Shown here in pieces: positions 1 through 5,396 of a stretch of 5,396 bases of DNA. Position 1 is the first letter of the stretch; the number at the start of each line of letters is the position of its first letter. The notes beneath the pieces are model-generated. The model was not told where the DNA came from. It was given only the letters and a program-made list of their open reading frames with translations, and did no database searches. Both the position numbers and the translations under genes were made by a program. This DNA is from an uncultured Bacteroidota bacterium (GTDB lineage Bacteria > Bacteroidota > Bacteroidia > NS11-12g > UBA955). Where the stretch lies: contig CAJBVU010000052.1 of assembly GCA_903959115.1 (NCBI GenBank), positions 1 to 5,396 of the forward strand, read 5' to 3'.

Positions 1-360
1 AGGACTTAAGCGGTGGATTTCATCAATAAACAATACATCCCCTTCATTCAAGTTGGTAAGCAATCCAGCCAAATCACCTGGTTTTTCTAAAACAGGTCCG
101 GAAGTGATTTTCATGCTGCTCCCCATTTCGTTTGCAACGATGTGACTCAGGGTGGTTTTTCCCAAACCTGGAGGGCCATGAAGTAGGATGTGGTCCAAAG
201 CTTCCCCACGCATTTTGGCCGCTTCAACAAAAATCTTGAGGTTCTCAATGATTTTAGGCTGACCGGTGAAATCGCCAAAGTCGGCCGGACGCAAAACCTT
301 TTCAATGTCCTTATCGGAATTGCTCATGTTGTTTGCGTTTGCATCTAAATTGGGATTCAT
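1..360 (-). CDS. ruvB: Holliday junction branch migration helicase RuvB (N-terminal part, cut by left edge)
   Basis: RuvB is the hexameric AAA+ motor that, with RuvA, drives branch migration of Holliday junctions during recombinational repair. The translated 120 residues contain the family's LRP...F.DFTGQ start (about residues 23-34), the ENLKIFVEAAKMRGEALDH helix region (39-57), Walker A GPPGLGKT (62-69), the ITSGPVLEKPGDLAGLLTNL stretch (85-104) and Walker B DVLFIDEIHRL (108-118). The family is usually about 340 residues, so roughly the first third is present; sensor, arginine-finger and winged-helix parts lie outside. The ATG at 358-360 is chosen because an MNxNLD-type N-terminus is typical of Bacteroidota RuvB; an internal Met at residue 12 is a less likely start. 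It lies 37 nt after dapA on the same strand and is probably the last visible gene of the ligA transcript. Identification is secure; only the truncation limits it. Confidence 0.96.
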   Translation of the reverse strand, partial: MNPNLDANANNMSNSDKDIEKVLRPADFGDFTGQPKIIENLKIFVEAAKMRGEALDHILLHGPPGLGKTTLSHIVANEMGSSMKITSGPVLEKPGDLAGLLTNLNEGDVLFIDEIHRLSP

Positions 361-397
361 TTTCGTGGTATTGGGTGTGCTAAAATATATGTTACTT

Positions 398-1273
398 TCA
401 ATCGGCAATATGTGCCAATTTTCTTAAATTATCATCTACTTGCGCATTGACTTGCCACAAAGGGGGTCTTACGGCCGTTCCGCAAAGTTGTTTCTCGTGT
501 AACATGGTTTTGATCCCGCCTGGACTGCCATCGGCGAAAATAGCAATGGATGATTCTAATACCCTTTCGTGTGCTGCTTTTGCCGCGATAAAATCACCTT
601 GTAATGCGGATTTTACCATGCCTGAGAAAGTCCGTGGGAAAATGTGGTTGATTACAGAAATCACGCCGCTGCCACCGCAGGCTAGGATAGGGAAAGTAAG
701 CGCATCGTCTCCGCTGATGACAAGGAAATCAGCTGGTTTGTCCTTCAAGATCGACATAACCTGCTCCATGTTTCCGCTGGCCTCTTTGGTTGCTACGATG
801 TTAGGATGTTTCGCCAACTCCAATTGGGTTGAGGCGGTCATGTTGCTGCCAGTTCTTCCCGGAACATTATATAGGATTATAGGCAAGGGCGATGCGTTTG
901 CTACCTCGTTGTAGTGATAAATAATCCCTTGTTGATTGGGTTTGTTATAATAGGGTGATACGCTTAAAATGGCGGTTAAGCCATCGCTGTCCAACGACTT
1001 AAGTTGCTCTACCACATCAGAAGTGTTGTTGCCCCCCACGCCCAAAACCAAAGGCAATCGGCCGGCATTTACTTTTTTGATGTGCGATACTACGGCACTC
1101 TTTTCTTCGTTCGATAGCGTAGCACTTTCACCGGTCGTTCCCAACATAACAAAATAGTTGGTTCCGCCTGTGATTTGTTGCTCGATGATTCTGCTTAAAG
1201 CATCAAAATCAATGCTATGGTCGTTGTTAAATGGCGTGATCAATGCCGTGCCTGTTCCAATGAGTTCTTTCAT
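398..1273 (-). CDS. dapA: 4-hydroxy-tetrahydrodipicolinate synthase DapA
   Basis: This cytoplasmic TIM-barrel aldolase condenses pyruvate with aspartate semialdehyde, the first committed step towards diaminopimelate and lysine. The 291 residues match the usual length (about 290). Visible signatures are GTGTALITPF (6-15), GTTGESATL (45-53) with the Thr46/Thr47 pair, SPYYNKP (106-112), ILYNVPGRTG (133-142) with catalytic Tyr135 and substrate-binding Arg140, and ATKEASGN (161-168) with Schiff-base Lys163. These correspond to Thr44, Thr45, Tyr107, Tyr133, Arg138 and Lys161 of the E. coli enzyme, so it should be active. At the allosteric lysine site, E. coli His53 and His56 are replaced by Asn55 and Lys58, which suggests weak or no lysine feedback. 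The ATG overlaps the stop codon of the preceding gene (ATGA, 1270-1273), so translation is probably coupled. Other members of the DapA/NAL superfamily are possible in principle, but the motif set favours true DapA. Confidence 0.96.
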   Translation of the reverse strand: MKELIGTGTALITPFNNDHSIDFDALSRIIEQQITGGTNYFVMLGTTGESATLSNEEKSAVVSHIKKVNAGRLPLVLGVGGNNTSDVVEQLKSLDSDGLTAILSVSPYYNKPNQQGIIYHYNEVANASPLPIILYNVPGRTGSNMTASTQLELAKHPNIVATKEASGNMEQVMSILKDKPADFLVISGDDALTFPILACGGSGVISVINHIFPRTFSGMVKSALQGDFIAAKAAHERVLESSIAIFADGSPGGIKTMLHEKQLCGTAVRPPLWQVNAQVDDNLRKLAHIAD

Positions 1274-1818
1274 GCCAATTTATTCAAGTGTTCCTTTAAA
1301 TCACAAAGGTACTGATTCATGCTGTTCTTCTCGGTAGGTTTGATTAATACGTCGTAGTTTCCAAGGTGTTTCGCATTGTAAGGCCCTACTTTGCAGGCTG
1401 CTTTACAAACTGATGCCATTCCCAAAAATTGCCAATTTCCGGGTAGGTCGAGCGAGATGAAAAAATCGGTGTCCTGCAATAAAACGTTTTTGAGGTCTTC
1501 TGCTTTGGGAAATCCGGTGCGATCAAAGTCCCATTTGCCTACGTGATACGTATTGACTTCCGGTACCAAAGGGGTTTCTTCTTTGGTTTTTACATTGAAA
1601 TAAACAATGCGAATGACCTGTTTCCCTGCATTTTTTAAATATTCGATGTATTCTTTGATTGCTTTCGTCTCCGCGGGAGAACAGCTGCTGTCCCAAACCA
1701 AAATAAAACGGCTGGCTTTGTTGAAATTGGGCGCATATTTTAATTTGCCAAATTCCTTGGCCTTGTGCTGGTGCAATTTTGCGATAACCTTTGAAACCAA
1801 TCCGTCGTTGTTGCTCAT
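1270..1818 (-). CDS. conserved Bacteroidota protein of unknown function (DUF6913-like) between ligA and dapA
   Basis: This 182-residue protein has no catalytic motif I recognise. It resembles, from memory, the short DUF6913-type proteins found next to dapA in Flavobacteriia; this assignment is tentative. A basic N-terminal helix (about 7-27) precedes a probable alternating beta/alpha fold: strand RFILVWDSS (37-45), helix AETKAIKEYIEYLKNAG (49-65), strand KQVIRIVYFNV (66-76), and strand DTDFFISLDLP (116-126). The C-terminal part includes KVGPYN (143-148) and YDVLIKP (155-161). Four cysteines are present (46, 138, 142, 172), two of them as CKAAC. No signal peptide or membrane segment is evident, so it is probably cytoplasmic. 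It starts 10 nt after ligA behind an A-rich leader and overlaps dapA by 4 nt, so it is almost certainly co-transcribed with both. Its function cannot be inferred from sequence alone. Confidence 0.85.
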   Translation of the reverse strand: MSNNDGLVSKVIAKLHQHKAKEFGKLKYAPNFNKASRFILVWDSSCSPAETKAIKEYIEYLKNAGKQVIRIVYFNVKTKEETPLVPEVNTYHVGKWDFDRTGFPKAEDLKNVLLQDTDFFISLDLPGNWQFLGMASVCKAACKVGPYNAKHLGNYDVLIKPTEKNSMNQYLCDLKEHLNKLA

Positions 1819-1828
1819 GTCTTTTTTT

Positions 1829-3835
1829 CTATTGGTTTGATAATAAATCTAGGAAAGTGTCTTCGTCGATGATTTGAACCCCGAGTTGCGTTGCCTTTTC
1901 CAATTTTGAAGGTCCGATGCCATCTCCGGCCACCAAATAATCCGTTTTTCCTGTCACGCCACTGCCCACTTTTCCTCCATGCGCTTCAATCATTACTTTG
2001 ATTTCATCACGACTGTGTTTGGCAAATACTCCCGAAATCACCATTGTTTTGCCGGTAAGGTTGCTGCCTAGGCTCACTTTTTCGGCGGCCGTGAACTGCA
2101 ATCCCGCGGCTTTCATGCGTTCGATTCCTTCTCGGTGTTTTGGTTCGGCAAAATATTGAAGTACGGATTCTGCAATCCTTTCCCCAATTTCGTCAATGGT
2201 AATAAGGGTTTCCTCCGGGGCCGACATAAGATTATCTATGTTACCCATCGCCGATGCCAATTTTTTTGCCACCGTTTCGCCCACATAGCGAATGCCCAAG
2301 CCAAACAAGACGCGTTCGAAGGGTTGTGCTTTGCTTTGCTCAATGCCTTCAATTAGGTTGTTAGCGGTTTTTTCACCCACACGATCCAAGGCCAATACCT
2401 GTTCAAAGGTTAAATCGTATAAGTCGGATAGATCTCTCACCAAACCCGCGTTATACAAGGTCTCAGCCATCTCACTGCCAATGCTCTGAATATCCATTGC
2501 TTTTCGGCCAACGAAATGTTCGATTTTTCCGATGGCTTGGGGCGGACACTCGTCTACGTTTGGACAGTAATGGTGTGCTTCTCCTTCTTTTCGAATCAGC
2601 TCGGTATTGCATTCAGGGCAATGGGTGATATAGATATGAGGTTGGGATTGTTCTGATCGGCGCGAAAAATCTACCCCTACAATTTTGGGAATGATTTCGC
2701 CCCCTTTTTCTACAAAAATCGCATCGCCCACACGTACATCAAGTCGTTCGATTTCATTGGCATTGTGTAAACTAGCTCTTTTTACGGTGGTTCCAAGCAG
2801 TTGAACGGGTTGAAGTTCGGCAACGGGGGTGATGGCTCCGGTGCGGCCTACCTGATACGTAATTCCCAAAAGGGTTGAGCTTGCGGTTTCGGTTTGAAAT
2901 TTATAGGCGATGGCCCAGCGAGGCACTTTGGCGGTGAAGCCCAATTCTTCTTGGTATCGAAAAGAATTCACTTTGATAACTACGCCGTCGGTATCGTAAC
3001 CCAAATTATGTCGTGCCTCATCCCAATGCTTCAAATAGCTAAAAACCTCTTCTATATTTCGGCAGTTTTTGCTGTTTTCTGCCGTTTTTATTCCCCATTG
3101 ATGCGCATTTTGAAGCGAATCGCTGTGGGTTTGGAAAGGATTGGTATCGGACAGGAAATGGTATAGGGTAATGTCGAGCGGACGCTTGGCCACTTCGTTC
3201 GGATCTTTGATTTTGAGAGATCCAGAGGCTACGTTTCTGGGGTTGGCGTATTCGGCTTCGCCTTGACTTCTGCGAAGGGCATTGAGTTTTTCGAATCCTT
3301 TTCGATGCATAAAGATTTCGCCACGGATTTCGAATGATTGAGGGAAATTTCCGTGCAGTTGCTGTTTTACGCTGCGGATGGTTTTTACGTTTTCGGTGAC
3401 GTCATCGCCCTGAAATCCATCGCCTCGGGTAACGGCTTGCACCAATTGTCCGTTTTCATAGAACAGGGAAATCGCCAGCCCATCAATTTTGAGTTCGCAG
3501 ACGTATTCAACGCTGTCTAGTCCGAGTGATTTCTTTACGCGATCATCAAATTCTCTGAGTTCTTCTTCGGAATAGGTGTTTCCGAGCGACATCATGCGGC
3601 GTTTGTGAGGGACGGTTTTGAAATCTTCGATGAGTCCGCCACCTACCATGCGAGTAGGGCTGTCGGCTAGGGCAAGGCTTGGATATTCTTTTTCGAGCGC
3701 TTCGAGTTCTTTGAGTTTTAAATCAAATTGCTGGTCTGAAATCACCGGCTCTGCCAATACATAGTACCGGTAATTGTGGTCTTTTAGTTCGGCGGTGAGC
3801 GCTTGGATTTTGGCTTGGATTTCTTGGATTTGCAT
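1829..3835 (-). CDS. ligA: NAD-dependent DNA ligase LigA
   Basis: LigA seals nicks between Okazaki fragments and after repair, using NAD+ as the AMP donor. The 668-residue product has the full domain order. Domain Ia for NMN binding is at about 1-65 (Tyr24, Asp34, Asp38). The adenylation domain carries KIDG with nucleotidyl Lys116, FEIRGEIF (169-176), NPRNVASGSL (198-207), YDTDGVVIKV (280-289) and the WAIAYKF segment (307-313). The OB fold contains TYQVGRTGAITPVAELQPV. A four-cysteine zinc finger uses Cys406, 409, 424 and 430. Helix-hairpin-helix repeats lie at about 440-570 and a C-terminal BRCT domain at about 591-668. The start is the ATG at 3833-3835. A TTG seven codons upstream (3854-3856) would add residues without family counterpart. 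The residue matching E. coli NMN-contacting Tyr35 is Phe37, a change I recall from other Bacteroidota ligases. It is the first gene of the minus-strand run and ends 10 nt before the next. Confidence 0.98.
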   Translation of the reverse strand: MQIQEIQAKIQALTAELKDHNYRYYVLAEPVISDQQFDLKLKELEALEKEYPSLALADSPTRMVGGGLIEDFKTVPHKRRMMSLGNTYSEEELREFDDRVKKSLGLDSVEYVCELKIDGLAISLFYENGQLVQAVTRGDGFQGDDVTENVKTIRSVKQQLHGNFPQSFEIRGEIFMHRKGFEKLNALRRSQGEAEYANPRNVASGSLKIKDPNEVAKRPLDITLYHFLSDTNPFQTHSDSLQNAHQWGIKTAENSKNCRNIEEVFSYLKHWDEARHNLGYDTDGVVIKVNSFRYQEELGFTAKVPRWAIAYKFQTETASSTLLGITYQVGRTGAITPVAELQPVQLLGTTVKRASLHNANEIERLDVRVGDAIFVEKGGEIIPKIVGVDFSRRSEQSQPHIYITHCPECNTELIRKEGEAHHYCPNVDECPPQAIGKIEHFVGRKAMDIQSIGSEMAETLYNAGLVRDLSDLYDLTFEQVLALDRVGEKTANNLIEGIEQSKAQPFERVLFGLGIRYVGETVAKKLASAMGNIDNLMSAPEETLITIDEIGERIAESVLQYFAEPKHREGIERMKAAGLQFTAAEKVSLGSNLTGKTMVISGVFAKHSRDEIKVMIEAHGGKVGSGVTGKTDYLVAGDGIGPSKLEKATQLGVQIIDEDTFLDLLSNQ

Positions 3836-3852
3836 GAATTGAAACGCAACGA

Positions 3853-3885
3853 CCAAATTACGATGGGTTGACGCGTGCAGCCCAA
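3853..3885 (-). promoter_or_regulatory. candidate Bacteroidota-type promoter for the ligA run
   Basis: On the minus strand, TTG (3883-3885) is followed after 22 nt by TAATTTGG (3853-3860), one base off the Bacteroidota -7 consensus TAnnTTTG. The known spacing is roughly 17-23 nt. Transcription would start near 3847, about a dozen nt before the ligA ATG. The motif is short and AT-rich, so chance is a real alternative. The -33 TTG lies inside the inverted repeat at 3880-3895. Confidence 0.3.
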
Positions 3886-3895
3886 TGAATTGGGC
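3880..3895. repeat. 16-nt inverted repeat in the ligA/slyD divergent intergenic region
   Basis: GCCCAAT and its exact complement ATTGGGC flank a 2-nt GA centre, giving 7-bp perfect arms. The repeat sits 45 nt upstream of the ligA ATG and 87 nt upstream of the plus-strand gene. Such a compact dyad with an almost absent loop fits a dimeric repressor or activator site better than an RNA hairpin. The repeat is seen directly; an operator role is inference. The rest of the 147-nt intergenic region (3836-3982) is AT-rich and shows no small gene or RNA. Confidence 0.4.
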
Positions 3896-3982
3896 AAGAG
3901 TTATTCACAATTTAATGAATATTTTGGGTGAAATTTTTTGCTCCCACGGATTTGTGGTTACTTGCGGCATCAATTAAAAATT

Positions 3983-4489
3983 ATGTCGACTTTGGCCATT
4001 TCCCCCAATCACGTTGTAGGCATTGCTTACACTCTTACTGTTGCCGATGGCGAAGTCGTTGACTTTGCTGATGTAGCTACACCTTTGTTGTTTATTCATG
4101 GCATTGGCCAGACGATTGAAGCATTTGATGATAAATTGAATGGCTTGAAAGTGGGCGATACTTTTGATTTTGGATTGGACGCTGCCAATGGATACGGTGA
4201 GATCGATCCTAAATTGGTGGTTGAGTTGCCAAAATCTATTTTCGAAGGCGAGGATATTCCTGCGGATATTTTGGAGATCGATGCTGTGTTGCCATTGCAA
4301 GATTCAGAAGGCAATCCTTTGGACGGTCGTGTTGTTGAAATCGGTGAGGAAACTGTTACGGTGGATTTGAATCATCCTTTGGCGGGTGAGGATTTGCATT
4401 TTAAGGGTGAAGTTCTTTCGGTGCGCGAAGCCACTGAAGAAGAGTTGGAGCATGGCCATGTTCATGGCGAAGGCGGTCATCACCACTAA
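3983..4489 (+). CDS. slyD: SlyD-like FKBP-type peptidyl-prolyl cis-trans isomerase with His-rich tail
   Basis: SlyD-family proteins are cytoplasmic prolyl isomerases and chaperones that also bind nickel or other metals. The 168 residues have the split FKBP layout. The first FKBP half (1-72) contains VVGIAYTLTVADGEVVD (11-27), the PLLFIHGIGQ segment (34-43) and the GYGE turn (70-73). An insert-in-flap chaperone domain follows (about 74-128). The FKBP fold is completed by HPLAGEDLHFKGEVLSVREA (131-150). The end, ATEEELEHGHVHG (150-162) followed by GGHHH, is nearly identical to the matching segment of E. coli SlyD, but the long Cys/His-rich tail of E. coli is missing. There are no cysteines. No signal peptide is seen. 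The ATG at 3983-3985, preceded by A-rich CAATTAAAAATT, is preferred. A TTG 15 codons upstream (3938) would add residues unlike any SlyD start. It is transcribed divergently from ligA and appears monocistronic. Confidence 0.93.
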   Translation: MSTLAISPNHVVGIAYTLTVADGEVVDFADVATPLLFIHGIGQTIEAFDDKLNGLKVGDTFDFGLDAANGYGEIDPKLVVELPKSIFEGEDIPADILEIDAVLPLQDSEGNPLDGRVVEIGEETVTVDLNHPLAGEDLHFKGEVLSVREATEEELEHGHVHGEGGHHH

Positions 4490-4495
4490 TCTTTG

Positions 4496-4505
4496 GCCCT
4501 AGGGC
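4496..4505. terminator. possible weak bidirectional terminator between convergent genes
   Basis: A perfect 10-nt palindrome, GCCCTAGGGC, lies in the 22-nt gap between the convergent stop codons at 4489 and 4512. In plus-strand RNA it is followed by a U-rich but interrupted stretch (4506-4520). The stem would have only 3-4 pairs, possibly plus one G-U, around a very small loop. That is weak for an intrinsic terminator. Its position between convergent genes is the main support. Confidence 0.25.
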
Positions 4506-4511
4506 TTTCAT

Positions 4512-5396
4512 TTATTTTGTTTCTTCTGCGTAGCGCGGGTCGGTTTGGTATGGGATTTTTTTCATTCGGCTGACGTCGATGTTAAAAACGCCAAAGTCTT
4601 CTGTTATTTGACCCCAGAGTCTGTAGATGCCTCTTCCGTGGAACGGATATGCTTGCACTGTGGGCGGGAAGTGGATGCTGTCAAAGTAATGTCCGTCTGC
4701 ATCTAGCCAGGTGCCAAAATTCATCTCTTTGCCGTTCGCAGTTTTGGTGGGTTTTACGGTCACGAGGTAGCCTTCCATTACAATCCGTTTTGTCATCATC
4801 TGAGCGAAGTGTTTTCCTCGGATTTTGGATAGGTGGGGCAGGGTTTCATCATGAGGGAAAGGTGCGCCTTGCATCAAGTGAAATGGGTTACAGAGAGAAA
4901 ATCCCAGAAGATTTCGTTCGTCGTGCGCAATTTCTAGCCAAGAATCTTCTAGGCTTGGCAGTTGATATTCTTTGGGTGCTTCTAGGAATAGTTTTTGGGT
5001 TTGGGCGACGGGTTTTTTGTTGTTTCCGTAGAGGGCATGGGCTTCCCACATGAGGGCTTTTCTGCTTTTTTTCCAGCATCTACAGGCTCCAATTTGGATG
5101 AGGGTTTTGAGTTGTTCTAGGCCGGGTTCAACGCGTTGTTTGAATTCGCTGAGGTTGTTAAATGGGCCATCGGCGTTGCGGGCTTGCAATATGCGTTGTA
5201 TGCAACTCTGCTCCATGCTGTCGATGAGGCCAAGTCCTAGCCAAAGGGTTTTTTCTTGGATTCGGGTGAGGGCTTCGCTGTGATTGATGCATGGCGCTTG
5301 GATGTTGGCCCCACTTTTTCTTGCCGCATGTACGTAGAATTCTGTTCGATAGAAGCCTCCAAAATTGTTGATTACGGCGGTATAGAATTCCAAGGA
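4512..5396 (-). CDS. DNA polymerase III alpha-family subunit, short DnaE paralogue (C-terminal part, cut by right edge)
   Basis: This is the C-terminal 294 residues of a C-family DNA polymerase. The gene continues beyond the right edge: the codon at 5391-5393 is TTG (Leu), within a conserved EFYTAVINN...GFYRTEFYVHAAR segment of the fingers domain, and not a start. Next come APCINHSEA, the WLGLGLIDSMEQ region and ARNADGPFNNLSEF, which match the DnaE region preceding and forming the helix-hairpin-helix. An LIQIGACR and MWEAH segment follows (about 5030-5100). A possible clamp-binding peptide QTQKLF lies at 4986-5003. The OB fold (about 4540-4790) contains MEGYLVTVKPTKTANGKEMNFGTWLD. The protein stops soon after the OB fold, so it lacks the long C-terminal tau-binding extension of a replicative DnaE. 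From memory, this matches the roughly 1000-residue second DnaE of Bacteroidota, often placed near a Y-family polymerase and linked to repair or mutagenic synthesis. The family is secure; the paralogue assignment is inference. Confidence 0.9.
   Translation of the reverse strand, partial: SLEFYTAVINNFGGFYRTEFYVHAARKSGANIQAPCINHSEALTRIQEKTLWLGLGLIDSMEQSCIQRILQARNADGPFNNLSEFKQRVEPGLEQLKTLIQIGACRCWKKSRKALMWEAHALYGNNKKPVAQTQKLFLEAPKEYQLPSLEDSWLEIAHDERNLLGFSLCNPFHLMQGAPFPHDETLPHLSKIRGKHFAQMMTKRIVMEGYLVTVKPTKTANGKEMNFGTWLDADGHYFDSIHFPPTVQAYPFHGRGIYRLWGQITEDFGVFNIDVSRMKKIPYQTDPRYAEETK

Noticed and set aside
361..397. Internal promoter or terminator between dapA and ruvB (TATATTTT on the minus strand)
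   Set aside because: The only suitably close TTG is 16 nt away, just short of the usual range, the -7 is AT-rich chance-like sequence, and no hairpin of useful length is present.
405..417. GGCA-ATATG-TGCC hairpin near the 3' end of dapA
   Set aside because: A 4-bp stem inside coding sequence is expected by chance and has no following T-run.
447..914. Plus-strand open frame of 155 codons
   Set aside because: It lies wholly antisense to dapA, has no recognisable protein features, and dapA is unambiguous.
3836..3856. Longer LigA start at the TTG (3854-3856), giving 675 residues
   Set aside because: The seven extra residues have no counterpart in the family, and the ATG at 3833-3835 gives a standard LigA N-terminus and length.
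3942..3956. CCAC...GTGG inverted repeat upstream of the SlyD-like gene
   Set aside because: The arms are only 4 bp with a 6-nt spacer, which is at chance level.
3920..3966. Promoter for the SlyD-like gene: TATTTTGG at 3920-3927, or TTG (3938-3940), 18 nt, TACTTGCG (3959-3966)
   Set aside because: The first lacks a TTG at proper spacing (nearest is 27 nt away); the second matches only four of six conserved -7 bases. Neither is strong enough to annotate.
3938..3982. Longer start for the SlyD-like protein at TTG 3938
   Set aside because: The 15 extra residues look like translated intergenic DNA; the ATG at 3983 aligns with known SlyD starts and follows an A-rich leader.
4649..5053. Plus-strand open frame of 134 codons
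   Set aside because: It is antisense to the DnaE-family gene; its Trp/Gly/Arg-rich composition is that of a shadow frame.
5391..5393. Start codon of a complete 293-residue protein at the right edge
   Set aside because: The codon is TTG inside a conserved DnaE segment and the frame stays open to 5396, so the gene is truncated by the window, not short.
1..5396. CRISPR array, mobile element, tRNA/rRNA, defence or biosynthetic system
   Set aside because: No repeated spacers, transposase or integrase motifs, terminal repeats, RNA gene signatures or accessory-gene clusters were seen; all long coding stretches match housekeeping families except one small unknown.

Overview
The window looks like an ordinary chromosomal housekeeping stretch from a member of the Bacteroidota, most likely Flavobacteriales or a nearby order. 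Four signs support this. RuvB and LigA carry Bacteroidota-style sequence signatures. A short unknown protein of a Bacteroidota-restricted type sits beside dapA. The starts have A-rich leaders rather than strong Shine-Dalgarno motifs. The gene at the right edge is the short DnaE-type polymerase that many Bacteroidota carry besides their long replicative DnaE. The exact genus cannot be read from the sequence.

Layout: positions 1-3835 hold four tightly packed genes on the minus strand, transcribed in the order ligA (NAD-dependent DNA ligase), an unknown 182-residue protein, dapA (4-hydroxy-tetrahydrodipicolinate synthase) and ruvB (Holliday-junction helicase motor, cut by the left edge). The gaps are 10 nt, a 4-nt overlap and 37 nt, so one transcript is likely. 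Positions 3836-3982 form a 147-nt divergent intergenic region with a 16-nt inverted repeat and a weak candidate promoter for the ligA run. On the plus strand, 3983-4489 encodes a SlyD-like FKBP prolyl isomerase with a histidine tail. It converges, across a 22-nt gap holding a 10-nt palindrome, on the 3' part of a DnaE-family polymerase gene on the minus strand (4512-5396, cut by the right edge).

Three of the six genes serve DNA replication or repair: nick sealing by LigA, branch migration by RuvB, and DNA synthesis by the DnaE paralogue. DapA feeds lysine and diaminopimelate (cell wall) synthesis, and the SlyD-like protein is a folding helper and metal binder. No mobile element, CRISPR array, tRNA, rRNA or defence system is visible, and I found no convincing sign of a new multi-gene system. 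The observations most worth following are the unknown ligA/dapA-linked gene, the altered lysine-feedback site of DapA, and the short DnaE paralogue with a poorly conserved helix-hairpin-helix loop.
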